A stretch of DNA of 64,000 nt, from positions 116,008 to 180,007 of the forward strand of contig WNNJ02001835.1 in NCBI GenBank assembly GCA_012934845.2. Reading direction: 5' to 3'. A model generated the notes under the pieces. That model searched no databases and was not told the DNA's origin. It saw only the letters and a program-made list of their open reading frames with translations. The stretch is from Pomphorhynchus laevis (lineage: Eukaryota > Acanthocephala > Palaeacanthocephala > Echinorhynchida > Pomphorhynchidae). Position 1 is the stretch's first letter. Every line of letters starts with the position of its first letter. This document shows positions 44,421 through 56,399 of the stretch, piece after piece. Both the position numbers and the translations under genes were made by a program.

Positions 44421-45760
44421 TTTAGCTGATCTAAAGTATTAAGGATTTCGCAAACGTTATGAATTTCTTTATTTTCCTGTTTTTTTGTTGGCTACACACC
44501 AAGAAATAATTTTCTACCTTTTTGGTCAGAAAATAAAATATAATATTTTTTATTAAAATAAAGAAAATAAATGAATGTAAAAGGAATACTATAAAAATAT
44601 AGTGTGTAAAAACTAACTTAAATATATTCGTTTCTGTTTTTTATATTATAAAATAACTCAAAAACTTATCGAATGTACCGATAAATGTATTATGCACAGC
44701 TAGAAATGCATTGTTTTGCAATACACTATTTAAGATATTTATATCCCCGAATATATTTTGTCTATTCAGTATCTTTCAATGAGTATTTAATCACAGACTA
44801 GCAGCATAAAAGGATCTTTGTGTTATTACTTTAGTTTAATACACTTTTATTTTAAATATTTTCATAGTTTCGTTAATATCTAATAAATATTGATATTTTT
44901 TAGAAAAAATTAATTTAATTGTACATTTTTAAAAATTTAATACATTTTTTAAATGTATTAACAATCAAGGGATAATAATTTTTAGATGGCAGGTAAAAAT
45001 AATTAAATTTATATTTAATTAAAAATATATTTCATTACTAGAATATAAAAATATATTTCATTACTAAAATATAAAAATATATTTCATAACTTAAAAATAT
45101 ATTTCATTATTAAAATATTACAAAAATACATTATAAAAATATATTTAATAACATAAAAATATACTAAATTTTTATTTTTTTCTCAAAATGATACCATTCC
45201 GCGTGAATGTTTTTAGTCATTTTAGCCAAACACGGAAGAACGACGAAAAGCACTGCTAGATGGCGTTTCGTCATCACTATGACTCATAGAATTCATGTAA
45301 GAAGTTAGCCGATAATATAGATACCTTACGATGGCATTTGCTAGTGCTTTTGCGCTAATGATACTATTTGGTGAAGCGGTAGTGCTGGTTCAGCACTCAA
45401 TGATGATGTCACTAGAGGTTTTCTAGTTCATCATTTACATGATTCTTCGATAGAACCGTCTGCTAGTCCTCCTCTGTATTCAACAGTGGAGGGTACTAGC
45501 ACTGATGAGTAATAGTGATGACGAAACTGCATCTAGCGGTGGTTTTCGTTGTCCTTCCGCGTCTGGCTAAAATGACTAATAAAAATATATTTCATTATTA
45601 AAATATTACATTTTATTTCCTGACCAAGAAAGGTAGAAAATTATTTCTTGGTTTGTTGCCAACTATAAACAAAAAATAACGAAATTTATGATGTTTGCAA
45701 AATCCTTAATAATTCAGATCAACTAACTCTGTATACGTATTCTATGGTATATATTAATTA
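44400..45760. mobile_element. Composite inverted-repeat structure ended by Penelope-type termini
   Basis: About 120 bp at 44440-44560 (AAGGATTTCGCAAAC, CCAAGAAATAATTTTCTACC) reappears as reverse complement at 45595-45720. Outside each arm lies a Penelope terminus pointing inward (TTTTTAGCTGATCTAAAG on the left, CAGATCAACTAACTCTG on the right). The interior is AT-rich and contains the MITE at 45216-45576. No gene is present. Confidence 0.7.
45216..45576. mobile_element. MITE, 361 bp, about 64-bp TIRs, TA target duplication
   Basis: The left TIR starts GTCATTTTAGCCAAACACGG. The right end, reversed, starts GTCATTTTAGCCAGACGCGG. About 64 bp match with roughly ten differences, through GTTTCGTCATCACTAT. 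TA dinucleotides flank both ends (45214-45215 and 45577-45578), as left by Tc1/mariner-type transposases. There is no coding capacity. It is nested in the 44400-45760 structure and must be younger than it. Confidence 0.85.
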
Positions 45761-45813
45761 AAAAATGCTAAATCGTTTTCAAAATTGTTTTAAACCTACT
45801 TCAAAATTCAAAT

Positions 45814-46860
45814 TTGAAAATCTTAAACGCATCCAATATTTTTTATATTACTAATTCGAGCGCAACAATTGAGCAATGGATTATAATGATGTACAAACGG
45901 CATAAGAATATACAGTCAAAAACACAAATTGTTTATAAAAAGAAAAGTATTGACTTAATTGGCGTTGACAAACTCTTTCTCTTAACTTTTCTAACAGTAA
46001 AAAGTGAAGCGGAAATGTTTTAAAAACAAATGACTTCAATAAATTGGTCTTGACGCTTAATCAACGGGCCAGCGAATTACCACCATACCCATTTCGAACA
46101 ATATGATCTAAATACACGCGGTTTTTACCAAGTTAAACCAAGCAATTATAGTTGCTGGACGTAAGTACGTATTTTGAGTGCAACGCAGAATTTTTTTGAC
46201 AAGTGACTTTCGCACATTGATTTTACTTAATCTTGCTGACTAAGTCATTACTCGTAAAGAAGTACAACGCTCAATAAGCAGTCCAGCAAAGTACCTCCAT
46301 AGCCATATCGAACACTACAATTCAGATACACGAGATTGCAAGTTCGCACTGCTATTGAAGCGAATTCACACCCAGCAATTCTAGTCGTCGACCGAATGAC
46401 ATTTTACACACGCTAGAGACTTGTTCATTGCTATACAAAAATCTCTCTTGAATAATTTTAAATCTTTATTAAATATGAACCTGCCGATAGGAAGGCCGTA
46501 TCCAATGATGATCGACAACATAAACCAGTTGAATAAAATCTTAAAATTATCCAAGTTGAGCAAATAGGTGATTAGCGAATAGACCAAAATATTTTAAGTC
46601 TTCGTTGACATCTGTATTATATGTTCTTTGGAGGACATCGTACTAGATGTCAATGCACACAATCTTTGAATTTTTGAACAAATCGTAACTTGGACGATTT
46701 CCTTAACCAGATTGATTCTAACATTTTCAACAGCTTTAAATGCCTTTTTATTTAGACAAGTATTATTAGACACATTACATTTTGAAAATTAAAAATATCT
46801 TTAAAATTATAATTGTCATAACAAAAGTTACATGTACTTAATCAGATGGGAAAATACGTA
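45814..46860. other. AT-rich spacer with a diverged about 200-bp duplication
   Basis: Two related blocks lie near 46036-46150 and 46268-46385 (each with CAATAA, GGTCCAGC-like, ACCxCCATA, ATCGAACA and ATACACGxG). Short frames (45814-46023 and 46381-46587) lack any motif and ATG or codon support. I do not call them genes. Confidence 0.4.
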
Positions 46861-48540
46861 AGTATTGAAGATTTTAATTTTGGATCTTCTAAATGTAACA
46901 GAAATTTTTTTAATCATGTGATGCTATAAATAATAATTGCTTTGAAAGAAATACGACAAACAAGTGTTTTTCGATAATACCGCCGGTGTTGTGTGTCTAA
47001 TACAATATACATGTGGATTGCAATACATAGGAAAAACATCAAATGTTAAAAACTAGGTTTAGCAACACATATAATATACGTCATAATAGTCAAACTATAT
47101 TTCATAAACATATGAGATTAAAAGGACATGATATAGGATATTGTAAATTATTTATTTTAGAACATATTATTGAAGAAAATAAGTAAATATTAAATCAAAA
47201 TCTATTAGAAAGAGAAGATTCTTAAATTAACACGCTTAATTCCATGTACCCATTAGGATTGAATGACGTGGTACAAGGAATTGGCAGAAATATTAGATAA
47301 TAAATAACTATATTATAATAATCCGGTTAAACGCAAGCCAATAAGTCATTGCGATAAAAGGAATAAGAAATATAGACTTAATAATATTAAAATATGAACA
47401 ATTAGAAATGTTAAAACAACTTTTAAGTGATAATAAGCTAAAAGATCTTTATGTAAATATAAGAAGTTTTTCTAAAGATATCATATGTTCAATAAATCAA
47501 AAATTAATTAACGACTATGATAGGCTAAGTTGTATAGTAGACAGTTATTGTAATAGAAAATACTATAATCGTACAATAAATGTTAATAATAAAAATAGAA
47601 AATATACATTAACCATAAACTTCATTAATAAATGTATAGATAACATAAATATAGCCGGACTTTTAAATAATTCTAAAGTAAAGAAATAATAGGGTCAGAT
47701 TTAAGTAAATATATTCCTAAAATAAGGTATAAACTCCTACCACTATTAGGACGAAAAAATTGTAATTATAATAAAGAATTAAAATCAATATGTAACGATA
47801 ATATTAGAAACATAATGGAAACAGAATGCAATTGTAAAAGTCTTAGTTTTGATAAAATAAATGAACATATATGTACCCATAATCTAGAATTAATTGAAAA
47901 TTGTGAATTAAGAAAGCTGCTATCAAAGGGTATAAATATAGATTAAATAACAACAACGACAAAAATAAAATTTACAATTCGTTATATAATAACTTAAATG
48001 ATTACTTTGGAAAAAAATTAAAATTAATATATAAAATTAATAAAGATATGTATACATAACTTACTAAATTAAAGCATATTTCTTCACTAATAAGTATAAC
48101 AACTATTGATAAAGCTAGTAATAACTTTGTCTTCATATGTAAAATCCTTTATTATGCTATACTGATGAAAGAGGTAAATTATAACGACTAAAAGGTAAAT
48201 TTTTTCACATCTAATTTTTTTTAAAATGTAAATCCAACATATGAACGTAGTGAGCTAAGTTTAGAAACAATTATTACAAGTCACTGTTCTATAATGGATA
48301 CAAAGGGTATAAAGTTTGAATTCGATAATAAAACTATACCTATATAATATTGGAATCCAAAATTACATAAAAATCCAATAAACCCTAGGTTCATATGTAG
48401 TGCGTTTAAATGTACATTAAAACCACTTTCTGCTTGTATGAATAAAATACTTAAAGTAATTAAAGCACACTTCAAAAAATATTGTAAGGTAATCGAAATT
48501 AATACTGGTATAAAACACTATTTCAGTATCAGAATAAATG
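46860..48540 (+). mobile_element. Penelope-like element with GIY-YIG before the RT (Naiad-like), 3'-truncated
   Basis: Plus strand, in order. A GIY-YIG domain at about 46980-47265 has AGVVCLIQYTCGLQYIGKTS, GHDIGYCKLFILEHI and, at its end, NSMYPLGLNDVVQGIG. A linker frame (47408-47689) follows. The Penelope N-terminal RT block has KIRYKLLPLLGRKNC, ECNCKSL and HICTHNLELIENCELRKLLS at about 47705-47945. The start of the RT, PKLHKNPINPRFICSAFKCT, is at 48355-48420, then NKILKVIKAHFKKYC. The last part overlaps in sequence with the start of the copy at 24262-22735. Canonical Penelope elements have GIY-YIG at the C-terminus, whereas Naiad elements have it at the N-terminus. Several breaks are present, so this copy is inactive. 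Confidence 0.8.
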
Positions 48541-48890
48541 GAAACAGAATGTGTTGTTATTGTGTTGATTTATAAATTTTATTATTTCCTGCTGGATGAT
48601 ATTTTTATAGTAACCTAGTTTAAAATATGCATATATTAAATAACCAATATCGTTACAAATTGTTACAATTCTTAAAATTTCATTATTTAATGTATTATAT
48701 TTTATATTATATGGTATGCATGAATGTTCATGCCAAAATATGTTTCTTGTATATAAATATTGGTTTCATTAATATAGTAAATAATAAACAATTATATTAT
48801 AATAATCCGGTTAAACGCAAGCCCATAAGTCATGGGGATAAAAGGAATAAGAAAAATAGACTGAAAAATATTAAAAGATATATATAATTT
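48541..48890. mobile_element. Rearranged Penelope pieces in opposite orientations
   Basis: 48550-48760 is an inverted piece of the RT C-terminal region (same as part of 23100-23330). It is followed by a plus-strand piece (48776-48885, PVKRKPISHGDKRNKKNRLK) identical in kind to the linker at 47310-47390. Such head-to-head joins are common in Penelope insertions. Confidence 0.75.
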
Positions 48891-49369
48891 GTTTTTCTAT
48901 CAAATATATATTTTTGATGGCAATTTATTTAAGTTTCTTGTTGAAGATATTTTTAAAAAATTATTTAATTTATCCCTTTTTCATACTGCACTCTTCAATT
49001 CAACCTCGACAACATTAAGCTTCTCCTTGTATTTGAAAATTTACAAGTTTTCTTTTAAAGGGGTCTGGCGCAAGTCTCTGTAAGCACATTGATTTAATGT
49101 CGTACCACAATAAAATAGATTTACTTTATTGTACTACGATATAATTTGCTCATTTATACCTTTATTTTTCCTATTTACGTTATTTGTATAAATGCTACTT
49201 CAATAGGTAGTATTTCAAACAGGCAAAATCCGAAAAATATATTATTTTATTACATTTTTTAACTGGTTAACAATTGTCTTGGTTCTCATAAATACTTACT
49301 ATTTTGTAAATCAATTCTTGATAAAAAAATACGTCAGACGTCGATAAAAAATAAATTTGATTTTTTACC
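48891..49369. other. AT-rich spacer
   Basis: No gene. An imperfect palindrome centred near 49123 (CACAATAAAATAGATTTACTTTATTGT) is the only structure I noticed. Confidence 0.4.
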
Positions 49370-49600
49370 TGTTCTAATAGTTTTACAAATATATGAACGA
49401 GATTTTAAGAATCCCCGATATGCGACCTCACACCTATATGAATATTTATAAAAATATAGATAATAAAGCTTCTAACGTTTTGATCCTGCCGATCTTTTTC
49501 AAACTGTAATCAGTTATCATATATATTAATATATTAATATATATAATGTTTCTATGTATATTCTACTTGAGTAATTTTTTGGCCTAGCTATCATCCTCAA
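49370..49600 (-). mobile_element. Canonical Penelope terminal remnant with decayed hammerhead-like core
   Basis: On the minus strand, AAAAAGATCGGCAGGATCAAAA (49500-49477) has GATC / GATC able to form a 4-bp stem II around GGCAG. AAAACG follows, where hammerheads have GAAACG. The upstream CUGANGA position reads TTTGAAA and is no longer recognisable as a core. The flanking AACGTTAGAAGCTTTATTAT resembles Penelope ends. It is the second such remnant after 17095-17291. Confidence 0.45.
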
Positions 49601-50499
49601 ATAATTAAGAGTACGTCACCTACATATAATAAATCGTTTGTGCGCAATCAATACCAAATCCGTTGCAAAGTAAATGATGTAACCAATAGGCGAATACTTA
49701 CCTCGGAATACTTAAACAAGGAATACTTACCTTGTTTAAATATTTATTACGAGATATGTATTTGAAACATTGCGATGTCCCAAGATGGACAGCTGGATAA
49801 CGACTAGTAACAGTGACGAATCAAGTGTGAATATGCGAATTCAGAGAGAATAAACGAAATTTAAGGTCATTCGTTGTATTTGTAGTAGCTGTGAATAAAA
49901 ATAAACGTGGAAACGAACAAGCGTAATACTATTTTGCTATTACGCAAATGCATTATTCTAATAATATGGATTATTATTGCTCGTTTTAAGCATCTTGTCA
50001 TCGTATTAGTTTGTTTTACTGTCTAGGCAACATCGTAAATCATTGTTTTCTTCAATGAAATATATAAATGGGGGATGTGCTACCTTGAAAATACGACTTT
50101 TATATGAAAATTTCGTAAATGAGATTTTGCTAATTGCTTTTATTTGTAAAGTTATTTCTATTATAATTTTTTTAGAGAATAATTTTTTATAAGAACTCCA
50201 AATATTACAAACAAACACAAAGCATTGATGCGACAAATAATTAAAAAAAATATTGTACTTTTTATTTAGTGCGCAGGGCGATTGCGAGCAGAACGGGCAC
50301 CCCGAACGCATAAATAAATTGAGTGAGCCAGTTGTATACCAATTGTTGACCGAAGGCGTGTCAATTCTTCTACGTATGCGTGTCTTTTTCTAATTGCCAA
50401 TTTAATTTCTATTATAATAATAAGGATTTTATTAACAACTATATAACCGATAAGAAAAAAGATAACTAACTAACTAAAAAAGCGAGACAATAAAGAATA
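49601..50499. other. AT-rich spacer before the LINE cluster
   Basis: No convincing gene. A minus-strand frame at 50311-50006 (MRSGCPFCSQSPCALNKKYN...) has no motif I recognise and its later part is typical of chance AT-rich translation. Confidence 0.4.
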
Positions 50500-53400
50500 A
50501 GTTTCCAAAAAGATCGCTCTTCGTCGTCTTCATTCATCATGGCCTCAGGTCCGGCGGGATCTGAGCCCCACAGCCAATCCAACACGCCGCCCTTCGACTG
50601 AACCACCCGGGGTCATTCACCCCCGAAGAGTCCAATCGGAGCGGACTATGCTGGGTAAACGCGAGATGAGCAGCTTGAGAAACCTTAGCCTTTGCTCTGG
50701 GGGACGTCCTCTAGAAAAGAAGACTAATCCCGAGATAGCCCAGGTGGGCCTCTGGGGCACCTGGGCTTTCCCTATTAATGACATATGCTCGGCCCGTTTC
50801 AGGGCCTACCTAGCTCTCTTCAGGATACGTTTAAGTCTATCCAGACGGCTTTCGCCGACCAGTTCACCGTAACGGTGAACCCCAGGTATTTTACTCGACT
50901 CGTGAAGACAGGGAGGGGTTGATTTATCAAAATGGAGGAGAGGGCAGAGAGTGCTAGTCTCTTAAGCTTTTGCTTTGTTGCATTGAAGCCATGAAAGACC
51001 ACCACCTGTGATTTGGTGGAGTTTAAAATAAGATTGGACTTGGGTAACTGGTCTTTTAATCTTAAAAAGAAACGGCTGATGTCCGAGACTATGTATTTGC
51101 ACCTGCGTCCAGAAAACAGGGCTGTGGTATCATCAGCGTATACCACTAGACGTTGTTCGCGTTTAAATATTTTAAAGAGTTCAATGGATGCAGCAAGAAA
51201 TAAGATAGGAGAGAGGGGAGCCTTGAGGCACACCTGTAATAGGGTAGAACTGACGCGCATCAGGGTCATCTTCATAAAAGAATCGCTTCGTGTACAGCGG
51301 TATCTCCACCCTGTTAACAATTCTCGCAGGCAACCTGAGGGACCTGAGAGAAGAGATAACAAAGGGAATGGAGATGCGGTCAAATGCAGCGGAAAAATTA
51401 AGGAAAATAGCCACAGCAAGTTGATGACTATTCTCCTGACAAAACCTATGAACTTCACCGACCGCTGAATGGACCGAGCGACCTTTGACGAACCCATGGA
51501 AACCAGGTGGGATTAAATTACGCCTGCTAAGATAAACGCGGATTCTACGCGCAAGCGCTTTTTCGTAGATAGAGACGAGGGGATTTTGAATAGAAATGGG
51601 CCGCAGCTTTTTAGGGCAAGAGACCGGATACTTAGGCCCCCAGGCATTGAGAATATCTGCTACAGATAGGTCTCTACTCCTGAAGTCTCCCCAAGGCGGG
51701 ATTGGTTGCGGTGATTGAGTGGCTCCATAATTGTGTAGGGATAGTGACTTCTCCAAAACTTGGTCAAGACCTATATTACCAATCCAACCCAATGCCCTGT
51801 CCCTCCAACAGACAAACTTCTCCCTCTTGAATATCTTCCAGAAGGAAGACTGTGATGGATTAAGGGAAGCAATGCTAACCTTATCTCTATCCAGTTGGAA
51901 ACTATATCTAGTGCTCCAATATTCTTTCGAGAGAACTTGCCTGGCAGAAGCAGAGAGATTGGGGGCTTGAGTTTTGTCGGAGTGTGTCTGAAAATACGAC
52001 CTTCATAGGTTGTAGAAATCAATGCGGTGGCTTGCGAGGAGAGGTAAGAATTAAATTCGGTTAAACTCTCATTACCAATTCGGGGGAAGTGTTGGATAGC
52101 AGCCTGAAAGAAAGCCACTCTGATAGGGTCAAAGTGGAATCTCCTTCGGTTTATGAATAAGATAACCGTTCCTGGCTCTGCGGAGTACTGCATTAATCCA
52201 ACGACCAGTTCTGTCGTTGAAGTCACCTAGTACCATGTCGTAACCGCTGTCGATAATTCTATCCAGGAGGTCACGGTTCTTGTGAATCTCTCCTGGACGG
52301 ATGTAGACATTGGCTAGACTGAGGCGTTTACCGTTCTTACAGAGTGAAACTACTAAACAAGAAAGGGCTGAACAAGAATAATTTAAAAGGAGGGAGGATC
52401 TTAAAGAGCATTTAACTAAGGTCAAGAGTCCTTGAGATAAATATTAGTGAGGAGGGGTTATGTACGGAGTATAGTGGGAACAAATGTGCTTAGGGATGAA
52501 TCGAGTAATGTTCTGGAGGATACGGATAGATTGCGTCTCCTGAAGGACTATAACATCCGCATCTCTACCAGATAAAAGTCTAAGGGCAGAAGCTCCTCCC
52601 GAATTCCACTGAAGAATATTCAGTGAAAAAGGCTCTCGAGTACCCTGCATTGTGTTAGGTCAGCTGTATGGGATTGCCACATCCCTAGACAGAGCCAGGG
52701 GTGGAGGGGTTACCCCCTCCACCACTGGTGCTGTCCAAGGTGTGCACTTGCCCACGGGCATCATCTTCATTTCCCTGTGAGGCCTGTTGTAGTAATTTTC
52801 CAATCTTCAATGGATGAACAGAGTGAGTGGCTCCACCTATTTTCTTCGATTTCTTCGATACTGGGACGACCGGCGATGAAATTTCAGGAGCTGTGAAAAG
52901 TGTAGCAAGCATGCTAGATATAAGTTTCTCCATGTCCATTTTAGTAGATCTTTTGTAGGAATCCAGGTGTATAATATCCTTGTCCGACATACGGTTCACC
53001 GGAATGGCTGCAGTGGCAGCCGACAGTCTGTTAGGAGTAACAGGTGGAGACACGTGAACATTCCTGTATTTTTTGAAAAAGGGGCACTTTCTAGACCAGG
53101 CAGGGTGGTCCCTTTACAGTTCGCGCATTTGGGAGAAGCCACGCATTTCTCCCCTTTTAGTAATGAGCTACAGGAGTCCATGGATCATACTCCGCAGATA
53201 CGAGCTTTTGAACAATTTGATCCCCAGTGCCCCCAGACGTGGCAGACGTTGCAATGGGGGTAGGTAAGGTTGCCATCATCAACTATAGAAAAGAGAAGGT
53301 TATAACATAGGAAAGGGTTGCAGGCTGACTGGGATAACGTTAGACTGTGCCCGGATTCCGCCGAGCAGAAAGCAACTGGAATCGGGAAACCATTCTTGTC

Positions 53401-53800
53401 TTTCAGAGTCCTAACGTTCGAGAGTTTGAACAAGGATTTTAGAGCTTGAAGGTCATCATCTTCTAGATGAGGAGGGAAGTTCGATATTCTCAAGGTCGAG
53501 ATAATAGGTTTATGCTCGATCATTCCAAGACCATTGAGATTACGCTTGAAAAAATTAACGTAATCAGTTGCTAACTCATTATTAACAAATGAGATTTTTA
53601 TAGTTGAATCAAACATTTTCACAGAATTAAAAATAATCCTGTTGGGATAATCATTTACAAACCTCCTTAGAAAAAATTTTCCACCCATATCTGATAGAGA
53701 GACCATAGGAAAATTCTAGATTGCTTAAACGAAACTTAGGATCATCACTAGGGCGAGCAGATAGCCAGGTCGACGCGCCCTTTCAAGCTGCATGCTGTAA
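50500..53800 (-). mobile_element. LINE, near full length (ORF1 with CCHC knuckle; APE endonuclease; RT)
   Basis: ORF1 begins at 53706 (MVSLSDMGGKFFLRRF) and has a CX2CX4HX4C knuckle, CNVCHVWGHWGSNC, near residue 155. After interruptions its C-terminal part ends at 52685. ORF2 starts at 52650 (MQGTREPFSLNILQWNSGGA). It shows an endonuclease (LQETQSI, DMVLGDFNDRTGRW) and then RT: GFHGFVKGRSVHSAVGEVHR, IFLNFSAAFDRIS (motif A, where FN stands for the usual LD), TGVPQGSPLS (motif B) and VVYADDTTALFSG (motif C). Several stops and frameshifts break it. Jockey/I-type affinity is inferred from layout. G+C is clearly above the host background. A second, older copy faces it at 53850-54850. Confidence 0.85.
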
Positions 53801-53849
53801 AATTACCTGTTTGTATTCGTCCACTGAATTTAACCTAATGACGAAAATT

Positions 53850-54850
53850 TTCCGGCAGCCCGGAGATTTTTATTATAAAATAATAATACAATTAAAAATT
53901 ACAAGGAGGTGGAAAGGGTTATCTTTCCGCCTCTGGTTCCGATTAAGTGGATGGCGTCCCACTTCGGTCACAGTAACACAATGGGAAGTACTCAAGAGCC
54001 TTTTATATATTCTTCAGCGGACTTCGGGAGGTGCTTCCGCCCTTAGGCACTATCTCGTAGAGATGCAGATGCTATAGTCCTTCAGGAGACGCGGTATATT
54101 CTTCTCCCCCAGGATATTACTCGATTTATCCCTAAGCATATATAAACCTACCTTACTCCGTACATCACCCATCCACACTCCTCTTCTTTAAACAGCCTAT
54201 TAACCTTAGTTAAATGTTCCTTGAGATCCTCACTCTTATTAAACTACCCGTGCCCTGCCCTTTTTATTTAGTTATCACTGGTTAAGAACGGTAAACGCAT
54301 CATCATAGCCAATGTATACAGCCGGCCGGGAGAGATTCACAAGAATCGTGACCTCCTGGACCGAATTTTAGGTAGCGGATACAACATGTTACTCGGTGAC
54401 TTCAACGACAGAACTGGTCGCTGGATTAATGCCGCACTCCGTAGAGCCAGAAACGACTATGTTATACATAAAGCACCAACCTTACCTTTCATTGCTTTAC
54501 AACAAATTCACTCCTCGACATATTACTGCTACATAGGATGTGGTTGTTAAAACCCATCTGCACTGAGCAGTTGCACCAACTGCTGACCATCTGTCATGAC
54601 CTAATACGCTGGCGACTAGATGAAGATATGTTCCTTAGAAGGAGGTTCCACTTTGATCCTATTAGTGACCTTCTTTCAGGCAGCTATAAAACTCTTCCCC
54701 AAGATAGAAAATAAGAGTTTGGCAGAATTTAATTTCTACCTCTCTTCGCAAGCTACCGTATTTATTTCGACTAACTATAAAGCTCGCATATACAATCCCA
54801 CTCCAACAAAACTCAAGGTCCTAGCTAAAATGCTACACCTCCCCCAATTA
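53850..54850 (+). mobile_element. Second copy of the 50500-53800 LINE, inverted and more decayed
   Basis: Plus-strand pieces repeat the ORF2 start and endonuclease: TSGGASALRHYLVEMQML, the DNA for GDFNDRTGRWINA-type sequence (about 54390-54440), then FFQAAIKLFPKIENKSLAEF and NFYLSSQATVFISTNYKARI near 54670-54800. The same stretch in the other copy reads FFQAAIQHFPRIGNESLTEF. The two copies are arranged head to head with 5' parts adjoining near 53800-53850. The copy stops short of the RT. Confidence 0.8.
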
Positions 54851-54929
54851 TTTATGGAAAATAAATAAATAATTTTATTTATTTTCAATAAATAAAATTA
54901 TATTTTATTTATTTCTTTATTCCCACGAT

Positions 54930-56080
54930 TAAATTATTTACCCCGGTGCACACCATGTTTCCGAAGCAATGTATGTGGGCAGTACTACGTGGTGCTTCGC
55001 GGGACTTTGCAGGACATCCTCAACTTGCCTATGACGATTCTGCATGGATCCAGTCTTCTCTACCGGTTAAGATTGACAGATTGGGCATCTTATCATGCAC
55101 GGACGTCTATTCCGGCTTTCAGTTCCTCGGTTTCGGGATCCCAACAACTAGTATCTCAAATCCTGTGCGATGCCAGATTATCAGACTGTTATTTCGGGGC
55201 AAGTGAAGACTTCGCCGATGCAGCTCGTGAGTGGTCCGCGTTTACAGGGTTGAAGTGTCCAGTGGTAAAAGAACACCAAAAAAAATTGGACAAATCCTAT
55301 TTATTCGGTCAAACAAGCGGCTCTTATGAAATCAGCGACCACTACCGAGGCCCAGGCCAGGCTGCTAACAGTGAGTAGCGCTCCCGCTGTTGATTTCCTG
55401 AAAGTCATTCCCGTTAGCTCAATAAGCACTCGCCTGGATGACGCTAGCATCACAGTAGCCGTCGCAATCTGATTGGGAATCTAGTTTTGTGCTCACTATA
55501 GGTGCATCTGCGGAAAGGAAGTTGATAACGTGTAGACTCACGGGCTGGACTGTTGTAGATCAAAGTCTCGCCATTCCCGTCACGCCGACACTAACAATCT
55601 ACTAAAGAAGGCATTGACGTCCGCTGGCTTCTATTCACGTTTGGAGCCTAAAGGAGTCTTTAGGGTTGAGGCAGACGACCTGACGGTGGAACTCTGATTC
55701 CCTGATCGTCAGGTAGACTGCTACTGTGGGACTTCACTTGTGTAGATACCATTGCAACCAGCAACCTTAGCAGTTCGATATATAGCGCGGCTAGTGAGGC
55801 AAAGAACGCAGAAACTAAGAAAGTCCACAAATATGCTAACATTGACATCCGCCAATATATTTTCATACCAATGGCAGTTGAAAGCACAGGAGCGATCAGG
55901 CCAGATCCTATGTTCTTTTATGAACTCGGCACACGATTAATCATCGCAACTTTCGAACCCCGAGGCCCGTGCTAACCTGTTCCAACAGATCAGTGTAGCC
56001 GTTCAGCGGGGAAATGCAGCATGCATAATGGAGAGCATGAGCGGAGCAGGGTCGTCAATGCTGCTTCCGTGATGGGTAGT
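54930..56080 (+). mobile_element. Non-LTR retrotransposon copy 2 (VRPIAIG-LRRL family), C-terminal part
   Basis: Plus-strand frames read AYDDSAWIQSSLPVKIDRLG, SIPAFSSSVSGSQQLVSQIL, DCYFGASEDFADAAREW, then KALTSAGFYSRLEPKGVFRV and near the end QISVAVQRGNAACIMESMS. These follow, block by block, the C-terminal half of the family also seen at 61600-62590. The copy is frameshifted repeatedly and lacks the RT core. Confidence 0.75.
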
Positions 56081-56399
56081 AGCGTGATATTTCTGTATCT
56101 ACGTCGGTCCGGCTTTAAGTTATCAAGACATAATGATGAATATTTGAAAAATAAATTAATTAAAAAATATGTAAAGTTTCTTTAAAAACTATTTATAATT
56201 TTATGAATACGGAAATAGAAGCTATCAAAATATTGTGACTTTTTTAGAATAAAATGTTCTTTTTGATTTATTTTTTTCCTATAAATTTAGAAAGTTACAA
56301 TGAGGTTAGCTTAGTGAATCGCACACAAATCAGTAAAGCAATACATCAACAAATCGAAAATAAATATAGCAATTAAATTGTAGATTGTAATTAAATCAC
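56081..56399. other. AT-rich spacer
   Basis: Nothing recognisable between the LINE copy and the Penelope termini. Confidence 0.4.

Noticed and set aside
50648-51970. Plus-strand frames up to 151 codons opposite the LINE
   Set aside because: Shadows of the minus-strand LINE ORFs, which carry the RT motifs; the GC-rich sequence keeps both strands open.
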